Assembly (NCBI GenBank): GCA_017591395.1
Contig: WEDG01000423.1
Location: 183,218 to 247,217 of the forward strand
DNA from: Schistocephalus solidus
Lineage: Eukaryota; Platyhelminthes; Cestoda; Diphyllobothriidea; Diphyllobothriidae
Direction of reading: 5' to 3'
Length of the DNA: 64,000 nucleotides
The notes beneath the pieces are model-generated. The model saw only the letters and a program-made list of their open reading frames with translations, searched no databases and had not been told where the DNA came from. The position numbers and the translations under genes were made by a program. Shown in pieces: positions 33,344 to 44,535 of this stretch (its first letter is position 1; each line of letters opens with the position of its first letter).

Positions 33344-35300
33344 AGTGGCTGCGCCCACTTCCGATCCGTCAGCCAATGCGCACTTTCCCACATCAGGCAA
33401 CTGACCGGCTCGGATAGTGGTTTGACTGTGGGGGTGGGGGAGAGGGTGAGGTCGACAGCTCAGCGCATGTTCCTCACTATAAACAATCTGACGCGCTTGA
33501 AACTATTACGGTTCGCTAAAAGCCGTGGCTTGGAAGGTTACCAACTGACGGGATAACTCGGTCCGCGTGGTCAGCTCAATGTGTGTTTTGTGTGGAGTGG
33601 CTGACTGGCGAACTGAGAGTCAGGCTGCAATGGCTCCTTCTTAATGTAGCCTTAGGGCACTCCCACTCCGTGGGATCTGAGCCAGGTGTGGTGGTACGCC
33701 GAGGGGCTGCTCCGGCCGCGCCAGCCACCTGCGCCCTCTTACATCTCCGGTCTTCTTGCCGGTGTCCTGATTCCGGGCTCTGGTGGGGGGGAGGCGAATA
33801 GTGTGCGGTAACGTTTAGCACCGCGATTGGAAGGTTGCCAACTGACAATTACACTCAGACCTCGCAGTTAGTCCAATGTGTGTTGTTTGGAGTGGCTGAC
33901 TGGTTGTCTGAGAGTCAGGCTGCGATGGCTCCTTCTTAACGTGACCTCCGGCTATCTCACACATGTGAGATGTAAGCCGTTCAACCCCCTGTTGTGTGAA
34001 ATCCTGGTGCTTGTGTTTGGGGGGCCAGGTCGTGTACGTAGTACACGTAGACGAGGTCACCAGCGGCTGCGCCCACTTCCGCATCAGACAACTGACCGGC
34101 TCGGACAGCGGTTTGACTGTGGGGGTGGGGGAAAGAGTGAGGTCGACAGCTCAGCGCATGTTCCTCACTATAAACAATCTGACGCGCTTGAAACTATTAC
34201 GGTTCGCTAAAAGCCGTGGCTTGGAAGGTTGCCAACTGACGGGATAACTCGGTCCGCGTGGTCAGCCCAATGTGTGTTTTGTGTGGAGTGGCTGACTGGC
34301 GAACTGAGAGTCAGGCTGCAATGGCTCCTTCTTAATGTGACCTTATGGCACTCCCACTTCGTGGGATCTGAGCCAGGTGTGGTGGTACGCCGAGGGGCTG
34401 CTCCGGCCGCGCCAGCCACCTGCGCCCTCTTACATCTCCGGTCTTCTTGCCGGTGTCCTGATACCGGGCTCTGGTGGGGGGAGGCGAATAGTGTGCGGTA
34501 ACGTTTAGCACCGCGATTGGAAGGTTGCCAACTGACAATTACACTCAGACCTCGCAGTTAGTCCAATGTGTGTTGTTTGGAGTGGCTGACTGGTTGTCTG
34601 AGAGTCAGGCTGCGATGGCTCCTTCTTAACGTGACCTCCTGGCTATCTCACACATGTGAGATGTAAGCCGTTCAACCCCCTGTTGTGTGAAATCCTGGTG
34701 CTTGTGTTTGGGGGGCCAGGTCGTGTACGTAGTACACGTAGACGAGGTCACCAGCGGCTGCGCCCACTTCCGCATCAGACAACTGACCGGCTCGGACAGC
34801 GGTTTGACTGTGGGGGTGGGGGAAAGAGTGAGGTCGACAGCTCAGCGCATGTTCCTCACTATAAACAATCTGACGCGCTTGAAACTATTACGGTTCGCTA
34901 AAAGCCGTGGCTTGGAAGGTTGCCAACTGACGGGATAACTCGGTCCGCGTGGTCAGCCCAATGGTTGTTTTGTGTGGAGTGGCTGACTGGCGAACTGAGA
35001 GTCAGGCTGCAATGGCTCCTTCTTAATGTAGCCTTATGGCACTCCCACTCCGTGGGATCTGAGCCAGGTGTGGTGGTACGCCGAGGGGCTGCTCCGGCGC
35101 GCCAGCCATCTGCGCCCTCTTCCATCTCCAGTCTTCTTGACTCTGTCATGACACTGGGCTCAGGTGTGGGAGGAGAGTGCGGTAGCTGCAGCGCAAGGCT
35201 ATTATCACTTAAAACTAATTCACGCTCAAATCACAGTCCCTTCACCACCCTTTCGTGGAGTATACGGTGGACATCGTCGAAATCGACGGTCGAACTATCG
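33343..35300 (+). repeat. R1 tandem array, about three units of 0.7 kb
   Basis: The block CTGCGCCCACTTCCG...ACTGACCGGCTCGGA recurs at about 33345, 34065 and 34759, giving one 720-bp and one 694-bp unit plus a partial third. Units 2 and 3 are almost identical. Each full unit is a dimer of two diverged halves, each with a GGAGTGGCTGACTGG, GAGAGTCAGGCTGC and ATGGCTCCTTCTTAA block. The third unit runs into the R1 end with GTGGAGTATACGGTGGACAT at 35250-35300. No gene; many short frames here are shadows. Confidence 0.85.
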
Positions 35301-35309
35301 TGTGTGTGT

Positions 35310-36060
35310 ATGTAAGGCGTGATGAAACAGAAAATCGCATCAGACACGCACAAATCAACCAACTCCTTAAGTTCTGCCTCAAAACGTCCTGCACGTTGAA
35401 AGGAAGAATCTGCGAACAGGTAAAGTCACACCGATGGGTTCACCAATCTCGAGACTCATAGCTGATGCGGTCCTGCAACGGCTGGAATCACTGGCCTTCC
35501 AACACCGCAGACCGAAATTATGGGCTCGGTATGTGTATGACACCTTCGTCATCATCGAACGGGATCATATGCTGGCGTTCAAAGAACACCTCAATGGCGT
35601 AATCCCGGACACCTAATTTACGATGTAGGAAGAGGAATACGACCAGCTAGCCTTCCTTGATGTCCTCGTATGTCGTATAGATTTTGGAGGCCTTAAATCT
35701 AAAGTATTTAGGAAAGTGACGAATACAACGCAAGTACTGAGCTTCAGCAGCAACCACCCAATCAGTCACAAACGGAGTTGCGTACGGGCTCTTTAACAGC
35801 ATATTGTGACCCACTGCAGCGAACCAAAAGACAAGGTTGCCGAATCGCAGTACTTTCGACGGGTGTTCGAGGCAAACGGCTACCCGCGCAACCTTGTCGG
35901 CAGTTGCATACGCAACCAAGGCGAGAGACCGAACCGCACTAGCCCCCCAATTTTAACGAGACTACCGTACGTGAAGAATGTTTCGCAAGCCGTTAGCCCC
36001 CTTCTCACACCAATCGGAGTTGGAGTTGCACGCCGCCCAGACGCAACTTTCAGGCGCTAA
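35310..36060 (+). pseudogene. PLE reverse transcriptase and linker, catalytic Asp replaced
   Basis: INQLLKFCLKTSCTLKGRIC, then (one frame over) TPMGSPISRLIADAVLQRLE and LWARYVYDTFVIIERDHM. The RT motif should be YVDD but reads YVYD (codons 35530-35541; TAT at 35536-35538). Downstream are QLAFLDVLVC, SSNHPISHKRSCVRALF and the linker RLPYVKNVSQAVSPLLTPIG with ARRPDATFRR before a stop at 36060. At least three frame changes. Confidence 0.8.
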
Positions 36061-36089
36061 ATAATGAGGCCAACAGATCCGCTACCACG

Positions 36090-36458
36090 GCAAGAATCTG
36101 ATGCAGTTGTGGACAAAGCAACTACGTCGGAGAAACTGTGAGACTACTCCACATGCGAATGGCCGAGCACGCGGCAGCAGTGAGGAAGAATCACACTAAC
36201 TCTCACGATGCGGCTCATGCGACGGGACCCGTTTGCACCTTTAAGTTTGGCGATGCCGGCATTCTCGCAAGGGCTGACAACCATGTGAGCCGTGAACTGC
36301 TTGAGTCATGGTTCTCTGGCCCGCAGTCGATTGATAAGCGCAATGATCTCGCGGATCCATATTATGCGTTGCCATTTTGTCGGAGCAAATTTGCTAGCCA
36401 CGCGGGAGGATGTGGGCGACCAGCAGTCCCGGTGACAGCGTGCCAAATGGCCGAGTAA
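36090..36458 (+). pseudogene. PLE GIY-YIG domain
   Basis: CSCGQSNYVGETVRLLHMRM, then AEHAAAVRKN, and further FKFGDAGILARADNHVSREL, LLESWFSGPQSIDK, ending at a stop at 36456-36458. The Cys pair, the YVGET turn and the EH pair are present. The N-terminal strand before CSC is in another frame. Confidence 0.75.
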
Positions 36459-36613
36459 TTCTCACGGCAGGAATCGACAACGGTGATGAAATCAGGGCAA
36501 TTAATGACTCGGGTACGGACCAAGAGGCAATCATCGCATCAACTACAAACCCGATCGATGAGCACGAAGACTGCCAGTGATAGAAGGCCTGTGGTCGCCT
36601 GGCAACCACACCC

Positions 36614-36621
36614 TATAAATA
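36614..36621 (+). promoter_or_regulatory. TATA-like box in tandem unit 1
   Basis: CCCTATAAATACT, 50 nt before the hammerhead core. Repeated in units 3, 4 and 5; unit 2 reads CCCTAAGTAAATAC. Confidence 0.45.
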
Positions 36622-36663
36622 CTACGCAACTTATGCCCCAAGTACCTTTTTCTGCAACTGTCT

Positions 36664-36697
36664 CTGATGATGGGTTCGAGCGAGAATCCGAAAAGTC
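36664..36697 (+). ncRNA. Hammerhead-like ribozyme motif, unit 1
   Basis: CTGATGA, T, GGGTTC-loop-GAATCC (6 bp with one G-U), GAAA, AGTC: 34 nt. The expected cleavage would follow GTC. Stem I is weak: AG against CT only, or an alternative ACTGTCT/AGTCAGT pairing. Confidence 0.55.
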
Positions 36698-36722
36698 AGT
36701 CCAATAAACACAATGTTCCAGT

Positions 36723-36774
36723 GATCGCCTCTTCGTCTTCTTCTTCGTCTTCTTCTTTTTCTTCTTCAAAAAGT
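36723..36774. repeat. (TTC)n-rich tract, unit 1
   Basis: TCTTCGTCTTCTTCTTCG-type imperfect repeat. The same tract follows the hammerhead in every unit (about 38665, 40665, 42615 and 44565). Confidence 0.85.
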
Positions 36775-37136
36775 AACCTGCGTCGGCTTCACTTTCGCCT
36801 GTCCCCTAATTTGCCAATAGAAAATGTAGGTCTGGTTACCTGGAAGATAAATGGAGATCCGGACGTCTGATTCTGTCTAATCCATACTACAAGTCGAGGT
36901 CTCGCCCGCTTAATGACACTATGGCTTAATTTTAAGAGGCTGTTGACGCACGACAGCTCCTTCGCGTCGTTCCAGCATTGGGATAGACCTAACCAACTTT
37001 TTGCATCTGCGCAATTTTCCGTGTATTGCGTGACAATTGTTTTAGTTAAATTTTGACCGCGTTTTAGGTTTTTCAGTCGATATCTCTAGATTTTTGTTTA
37101 AACAGCGGTAATGCTGAGTTTTTATCCACAGACTCA

Positions 37137-37457
37137 TTGCCATCTTCAGTACGCTATCTGCTTCCTCTTCTCTCATTTGAAAGATATTATAGACTGAACC
37201 CCACATGTCACGTTGACCCTTCCGTTTTCATACTGTGCCATCGCATACCTTCACTGATATGTGATCTCGATCAAGTCTTTTTGCGTAATGCACTCTCTCT
37301 ACAACTGTCACTTGTAAGCCGACATACATTACTACGTCTCCCTTCGGCGCAAATTCCTCTTGGCCATAAAGGGTCCAAGGCCAAATTTTCATCCGTCAAT
37401 CCGATTGTGTCAGATGCTTCTAGGGTGTTTGCATTTTTAACTCTGCCTTTCATCTAG
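37137..37457 (+). CDS. Unknown 106-codon frame in tandem unit (also 43029-43349 and 44982-45302)
   Basis: Starts MPSSVRYLLPLLSFERYYRL. Identical in units 1, 4 and 5, frameshifted near its end in unit 3 and broken in unit 2. Rich in Leu, Ser and Arg, with no domain that I recognise. Conservation alone is not evidence of coding, because the units are nearly identical throughout. It ends 7 bases before the next small frame. Confidence 0.15.
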   Translation: MPSSVRYLLPLLSFERYYRLNPTCHVDPSVFILCHRIPSLICDLDQVFLRNALSLQLSLVSRHTLLRLPSAQIPLGHKGSKAKFSSVNPIVSDASRVFAFLTLPFI

Positions 37458-37463
37458 ATCGAC

Positions 37464-37598
37464 ATGTCTCCAGACGACCCTGAATCCATTGACGACCTTC
37501 GTGCAAGGGCGGATGCGATGCCAAAAATTTTAAACCTTCACCGTATCCACCGACCGTCCCCAACCAGCAAGGATGCTACCGAAAGCCAGTCCCATTAA
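37464..37598 (+). CDS. Unknown 44-codon frame in tandem unit (also 43356-43490 and 45309-45443)
   Basis: MSPDDPESIDDLRARADAMP then KILNLHRIHRPSPTSK and a stop. The acidic, helix-prone start looks more protein-like than other frames in the unit. It lies about 800 bases after the hammerhead, where a PLE open reading frame could begin before being interrupted. Purely suggestive. Confidence 0.25.
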   Translation: MSPDDPESIDDLRARADAMPKILNLHRIHRPSPTSKDATESQSH

Positions 37599-38601
37599 AT
37601 TACCATCTGCTCGCCTTTCCTACTCGCAAGCTGCTCTCGTCATCTGATTTTTGTCAACGTAGCCTTGTAATGCCCGTCCCCATTAGCTCCCACAGTAACA
37701 ATTCCCCATACCGAAGGACTTGTTGCCATTTTTGCTGGCTACATGGCACTTCAGTCATATTGTCATAACTAGTGAGTGGGGCTTACTGTTTCATCTGGCA
37801 CCAACTGTCATGGGCTCCATAAAGACGTTATTTGCCAACTTTTCCGATTTTCTGTCCTCCCTCTTACCTGTTTTTTTTCGTCGGTTTTGTTTGGCTTTGC
37901 TATCATAAAAAAACCGCAAACAAATAAATTTCAGATTTAAACAGTCTTCCAGTGCTGCCTCCACAGGCGAGTTCGTGTCAGACGTCTGTGTACCACTTCT
38001 TGCGTTTAAAAGTTGCTGGCAGCAGTTGATTGATCCTCACTGTTAACGCATTTCGTCATTGTCAGGATCCATTTTTGTGACGTCCTCTCAACTGAATTAC
38101 TGCTTATATCTCTTATTACATGGGTATTACTAATCTAATAGCTTCATTGCCGGTTAATTTTAAACTCACGGGCTAGCTCGATTTTCTCTACTTGTCTCGG
38201 GGGGTGATGTGTTACTGTGTATGAGTGTCATCACAGACCTTCAGTTATTCCAAAATCGGTGGTCACAGTATTAGTATGGTACCTTTTAAACTTTAGGCCT
38301 GATCACCGGCATGATACGTTGGCCTCCCTCAACGTCGTCTATCGACTTATTTCAAAGTTGGCACGCGATTGACTTCATGTAGGCTTTGGAATCCTGACAT
38401 GCACTCATGCTAGCATTTGCGCCTGTTGTGATTGGTTAAAACACTGCGAACTCTGGCCCATTTCGACAGGTCGAAGAATCGAACTGGATATTAGTGTGTG
38501 CTTAGCCGGAAATGTCCTATCCGAGCCTGTGGTCGCCTGGCAAACTACACCCTAAGTAAATACTTACGCAAACTTATGCCCCAAGTACCTGCTTGCAACT
38601 G

Positions 38602-38640
38602 TCTCTCGATGATGGCTCGAGCGAGAACTGAGCAAAGTCA
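38602..38640 (+). ncRNA. Corrupted hammerhead-like motif, unit 2
   Basis: CTCGATGATGGCTCGAGCGA then GAACTGAGCAAAGTCAG. Same position as in the other units but with inserted and lost bases in core and stem. Confidence 0.4.
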
Positions 38641-40597
38641 GTCCAATAAACACAATGTTCCAGTGATCGCCTCTTCGCTCGTCTTCTTTCTTCGTCTTTT
38701 TTTCTTCTTCAAAAGTAACCTGCGCCGGCTTTCACTCTTTCGCCTCCGTCCCCACTCTACCGCTGGCCAGATAGTACGTAGGTCTGGTTACCTGGAAGAT
38801 AAATGGAGATCCCGGACGTCTCGATTCTGTCTAATCCATACTACAAGTCGAGGTCTCGCCCGCTTAATGACACTATATGGCTTAATTTTTAAGAGGCTGT
38901 TGACGCACGACAGCTCCTTCAAGCGTCGTTCCAGCTACTGGGATAGACTCCAACCAACTTTTTTTGCAGCATCTGCGCAATTTTCCGTGTATCGCGTGAC
39001 AAATTCGTTTTAGTCAAATTTGACCGCGTTTTAGGTTTTTCAGTCGATATCTCTAGATTTTTGCTTCAAACAGCGGTAATGCTGAGTTTTTATCCACAGA
39101 CTCATTGCCATCTTCAGTACGCCATTCGCTTCCTCTCATATTTGAAAGATACTAGGTAGACTGAACCCCACATGTCACATTGACCTTCCGTTTTCATACT
39201 GTGCCACCGCATACCTTCTACTGATATGTGATCTCGACTGGTGTCTTTTTGCGTACTGCACTTCCTCTCTACAACTGTCACTTGTGAGCCGACATACATT
39301 AATACATGTCTCTCTTCGGCGTAAATTCCTCTTGGCCATAAAGGGTCCAAGGCCAAATTTTCATCCGTCAATCCGATTGTCAAAGCCCAGATGCTTCTAG
39401 GTGTTTGTATTTTAACTCTGCTCTTTCGATCTAGATCGGCGATGTCTCCAGACGACCCTGAATCCATTGACGTACCTCCGTGCAAGGGCGGATGCGATGC
39501 CAAAAATTTTAAACCTTTCACCGTATCCACCGACCGTCCCTAACCAGCAAGGGATGCTACCGAAAGCCAGTCCCATTAAATTACTTCATCTGCTCGGGTT
39601 TTCCTACTCGCAAAAGCTGCTCTCGTCATCTGATTTTTGTCAACGTAGCCTTGTAATGCCTGCTTCATTAGCTCCTACAGTAACACCCTCATACCGAAGG
39701 ACTTGTTGCCATTTTTGCTGGCTACATGGCACTTCAGTCATATTGTCATAACTAGTGAGTGGGGCTTACTGTTTCATCTGGCACCAACCGTCATGGCCCT
39801 ATAAAGACGCATATTTGGCCACCTTTTCTGGATTTTCTGTCCTCTTACCTGCTTGTCGGTTTTGTTTGGCTTTGCTACTGGCAAAACCGCAAAACAAATA
39901 AATTCCCTCAGATTTAAAACAGTCTTCCAGTGCTGCCTCCACAGGCGAGTTCGTGTCAGACGTCTGTGTACTCACTTTTGCGTTTAAAAGTTGCTGGCAG
40001 CAGGCTGATTGATCCTACCGTTAACGCATTTCGTCATTGTCAGGATCCATTTTTGTGGACGTCCTCTCAACTGTACTACCGCTTATATCTCTTTATTTCA
40101 TGGCGGGTATTACTAACTCAATAAGCTTGGTCTGCCGGTTAATTTAAACTCAATACTGGCCAGCTTCGATTTAAGCTCTTACTTGTCTCGTGATAAGTGT
40201 TACTGTGTATGAGTATCAACACAGACCCTTCAGTTATTCCATCGGTGGTCACAGTATTAGTATGGTACCTTTAAACTTTTGTGGGGCCTGATCACCGGCA
40301 TGACCACGTTGGCCTCTCCCTCAAGCCGTCGCTATCGACTTATTTCTTAAAGTTGGCACGCGATTGCACTTCATGTAGGCTTTGAATCCCGACATGCACT
40401 CATGTAGCATTTGCGCCTGTTGTGATTGGTTAAAACACTTTCGAACTCCTGGCTCCATTTCGACAGGTCGAAGAATCGAAACTGATGTGTGTGCGTGCTT
40501 TAGCCGGAAATGCATCCTATTGAGCCTGTGGTCGCCTGGCAAACTACACCCTATAAATACTACGCACCCTATGCCCCAAGTACCTCTGCAACTGTCT

Positions 40598-40632
40598 CTG
40601 ATGATGGTTTCCGAGCGAGAATCTGAAAAGTC
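40598..40632 (+). ncRNA. Hammerhead-like ribozyme motif, unit 3
   Basis: CTGATGA, T, GGTTTCCGAGCGAGAATCT, GAAA, AGTC. One extra base in the stem-loop compared with units 1, 4 and 5. Confidence 0.5.
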
Positions 40633-42552
40633 AGTCCAATAAACACAATGTTCCAGTGATCGCCTCTTCGTCTTCTCTTCGTCTTCTTCTTCTTTTTCTT
40701 TCTTCAAAAAGTAACCTGCGTCGGCTTCACTTTCGCCTGTCCCCCTAATTTGCCAATAGAAAAATGTAGGTCCGGTTACCTGGAAGATAAATGGAGATCC
40801 GGACGTCTGATTCTGTCTCAATCCATACTACAAGTCGAGGTCTCGCCCGCTTAATGACACTATGGCTTAAATTTTAAGAGGTTGTTGACGCACGACAGCT
40901 CCCTTTCGCGTCGTTCCAGCATTGGGGATAGACCTAACCAACTTTTTGCATCTGCGCAATTTTCCGTGTATTGCGTGACAATTGTTTTAGTTAAATTTTG
41001 ACCGCGTTTTAGGTTTTTCAGTCGATATCTCTAGATTTTTGTTTAAACAGCGGTAATGCTGAGTTTTTATCCACAGACTCATTGCCATCTTCAGTACGCT
41101 ATCTGCTTCCTCTTCTCTCATTTGAAAGATATTATAGACTGAACCCCACATGTCACGTTGACCCTTCCGTTTTCATACTGTGCCATCGCATACCTTCACT
41201 GATATGTGATCTCGATCAAGTCTTTTTGCGCAATGCACTCTCTCTACAACTGTCACTTGTAAGCCGACATACATTACTACGTCTCCCTTTCGGCGCAAAT
41301 TCCTCTGGCCATAAAGGGTCCAAGGCCACTTTTCCATCCGTCAATCCGATTGTGTCAGATGCTTCTAGGGTGTTTGCATTTTAACTCTGCCTTTCATCTA
41401 GATCGACATGTCTCCAGACGACCCTGAATCCATTGACGACCTTTCGTGCAAGGGCGGATGCGATGCCAAAAATTTTTAAACCTTCACCGTATCCACCGAC
41501 CGTCCCCAACCAGCAAGGATGCTACCGAAAGCCAGTCCCATTAAATTACCATCTGCTCGCCTTTCCCTACTCGCAAGCTGCTCTCGTCATCTGATTTTTT
41601 GTCAACGTAGCCTTGTGTAATGCCCGTCCCCATTAGCTCCCACAGTAACAATTCCCCATACCGAAGGACTTGTTGCCATTTTTGCTGGCTACATGGCACT
41701 TCAGTCATATTGTCATAACTAGTGAGTGGGGCTTACTGTTTCATCTGGCACCAACTGTCATGGGCTCCATAAAGACGTTATTTGCCAACTTTTCCGATTT
41801 TCTGTCCTCCCTCTTACCTGTTTTTTTTCGTCGGTTTTGTTTGGCTTTGCTATCATAAAAAAACCGCAAACAAATAAATTTCAGATTTAAACAGTCTTCC
41901 AGTGCTGCCTCCACAGGCGAGTTCGTGTCAGACGTCTGTGTACCACTTCTTGCGTTTAAAAGTTGCTGGCAGCAGTTGATTGATCCTCACTGTTAACGCA
42001 TTTCGTCATTGTCAGGATCCATTTTTGTGACGTCCTCTCAACTGAATTACTGCTTATATCTCTTATTACATGGGTATTACTAATCTAATAAGCTTCATTG
42101 CCGGTTAATTTAAACTCACGGGCTAGCTCGATTTTACTCTACTTGTCTCGCGATAAGTGTTACTGTGTATGAGTATCATCACAGACCTTCAGTTATTCCA
42201 AAAATCGGTGGTCACAGTATTAGTATGGTACCTTTTAAACTTTAGGCCTGATCACCGGCATGATTACGTTGGCCTCCCTCAACGTCGTCTATCGACTTAT
42301 TTCAAAGTTGGCACGCGATTGACTTCATGTAGGCTTTGGAATCCTGACATGCACTCATGTAGCATTTGCGCCTGTTGTGATTGGTTAAAACACTTTCGAA
42401 CTCTGGCCCATTTCGACAGGTCGAAGAATCGAACTGGATGTGTGTGTGCTTAGCCGGAAATGTGCATCCTACTGAGCCTGTGGTCGCCTGGCAACCACAC
42501 CCTATAAATACTACGCAACTTATGCCCCAAGTACCTTTTTCTGCAACTGTCT

Positions 42553-42586
42553 CTGATGATGGGTTCGAGCGAGAATCCGAAAAGTC
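42553..42586 (+). ncRNA. Hammerhead-like ribozyme motif, unit 4
   Basis: Identical to unit 1 over all 34 nt. Confidence 0.55.
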
Positions 42587-44501
42587 AGTCCAATAAACAC
42601 AATGTTCCAGTGATCGCCTCTTCGTCTTCTTCTTCGTCTTCTTCTTCTTTTTCTTCTTCAAAAAGTAACCTGCGTCGGCTTCACTTTCGCCTGTCCCCTA
42701 ATTTGCCAATAGAAAATGTAGGTCTGGTTACCTGGAAGATAAATGGAGATCCGGACGTCTGATTCTGTCTAATCCATACTACAAGTCGAGGTCTCGCCCG
42801 CTTAATGACACTATGGCTTAATTTTAAGAGGCTGTTGACGCACGACAGCTCCTTCGCGTCGTTCCAGCATTGGGATAGACCTAACCAACTTTTTGCATCT
42901 GCGCAATTTTCCGTGTATTGCGTGACAATTGTTTTAGTTAAATTTTGACCGCGTTTTAGGTTTTTCAGTCGATATCTCTAGATTTTTGTTTAAACAGCGG
43001 TAATGCTGAGTTTTTATCCACAGACTCATTGCCATCTTCAGTACGCTATCTGCTTCCTCTTCTCTCATTTGAAAGATATTATAGACTGAACCCCACATGT
43101 CACGTTGACCCTTCCGTTTTCATACTGTGCCATCGCATACCTTCACTGATATGTGATCTCGATCAAGTCTTTTTGCGTAATGCACTCTCTCTACAACTGT
43201 CACTTGTAAGCCGACATACATTACTACGTCTCCCTTCGGCGCAAATTCCTCTTGGCCATAAAGGGTCCAAGGCCAAATTTTCATCCGTCAATCCGATTGT
43301 GTCAGATGCTTCTAGGGTGTTTGCATTTTTAACTCTGCCTTTCATCTAGATCGACATGTCTCCAGACGACCCTGAATCCATTGACGACCTTCGTGCAAGG
43401 GCGGATGCGATGCCAAAAATTTTAAACCTTCACCGTATCCACCGACCGTCCCCAACCAGCAAGGATGCTACCGAAAGCCAGTCCCATTAAATTACCATCT
43501 GCTCGCCTTTCCTACTCGCAAGCTGCTCTCGTCATCTGATTTTTGTCAACGTAGCCTTGTAATGCCCGTCCCCATTAGCTCCCACAGTAACAATTCCCCA
43601 TACCGAAGGACTTGTTGCCATTTTTGCTGGCTACATGGCACTTCAGTCATATTGTCATAACTAGTGAGTGGGGCTTACTGTTTCATCTGGCACCAACTGT
43701 CATGGGCTCCATAAAGACGTTATTTGCCAACTTTTCTGATTTTCTGTCCTCCCTCTTACCTGTTTTTTTTCGTCGGTTTTGTTTTGGCTTTTGCTATCAT
43801 AAAACCGCAAACAAATAAATTTCAGATTTAAACAGTCTTCCAGTGCTGCCTCCACAGGCGAGTTCGTGTCAGACGTCTGTGTACCACTTCTTGCGTTTAA
43901 AAGTTGCTGGCAGCAGTTGATTGATCCTCACTGTTAACGCATTTCGTCATTGTCAGGATCCATTTTTGTGACGTCCTCTCAACTGAATTACTGCTTATAT
44001 CTCTTATTACATGGGTATTACTAATCTAATAAGCTTCATTGCCGGTTAATTTAAACTCACGGGCTAGCTCGATTTGCTCTACTTGTCTCGGGGGTGATAA
44101 GTGTTACTGTGTATGAGTATCATCACAGACCTTCAGTTATTCCAAAAAATCGGTGGTCACAGTATTAGTATGGTACCTTTTTAAACTTTAGGCCTGATCA
44201 CCGGCATGATTACGTTGGCCTCCCTCAACGTCGTCTATCGACTTATTTCAAAGTTGGCACGCGATTGACTTCATGTAGGCTTTTGGAATCCTGACATGCA
44301 CCTCATGTAGCATTTGCGCCTGTTGTGATTGGTTAAAAACACTTTCGAACTCTGGCCCATTTCGACAGGTCGAAGAATCGAACTGGATGTGTGTGTGCTT
44401 AGCCGGAAATGTGCATCCTACTGAGCCTGTGGTCGCCTGGCAACCACACCCTATAAATACTACGCAACTTATGCCCCAAGTACCTTTTTCTGCAACTGTC
44501 T

Positions 44502-44535
44502 CTGATGATGGGTTCGAGCGAGAATCCGAAAAGTC
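44502..44535 (+). ncRNA. Hammerhead-like ribozyme motif, unit 5
   Basis: Identical to units 1 and 4. Confidence 0.55.

Larger units (their letters stand above)
35300..36586 (+). mobile_element. Penelope-like element, 3' half
   Basis: RT fragment, linker and GIY-YIG domain in PLE order, starting abruptly within or beside R1 and running into the first tandem unit at 36587. The 128 bases after the GIY-YIG stop show nothing recognisable. Confidence 0.8.

Noticed and set aside
33576..35315. Many 70-130 codon frames repeated in the R1 array
   Set aside because: They repeat only because the DNA repeats; both strands and several frames are open and none resembles a protein family.
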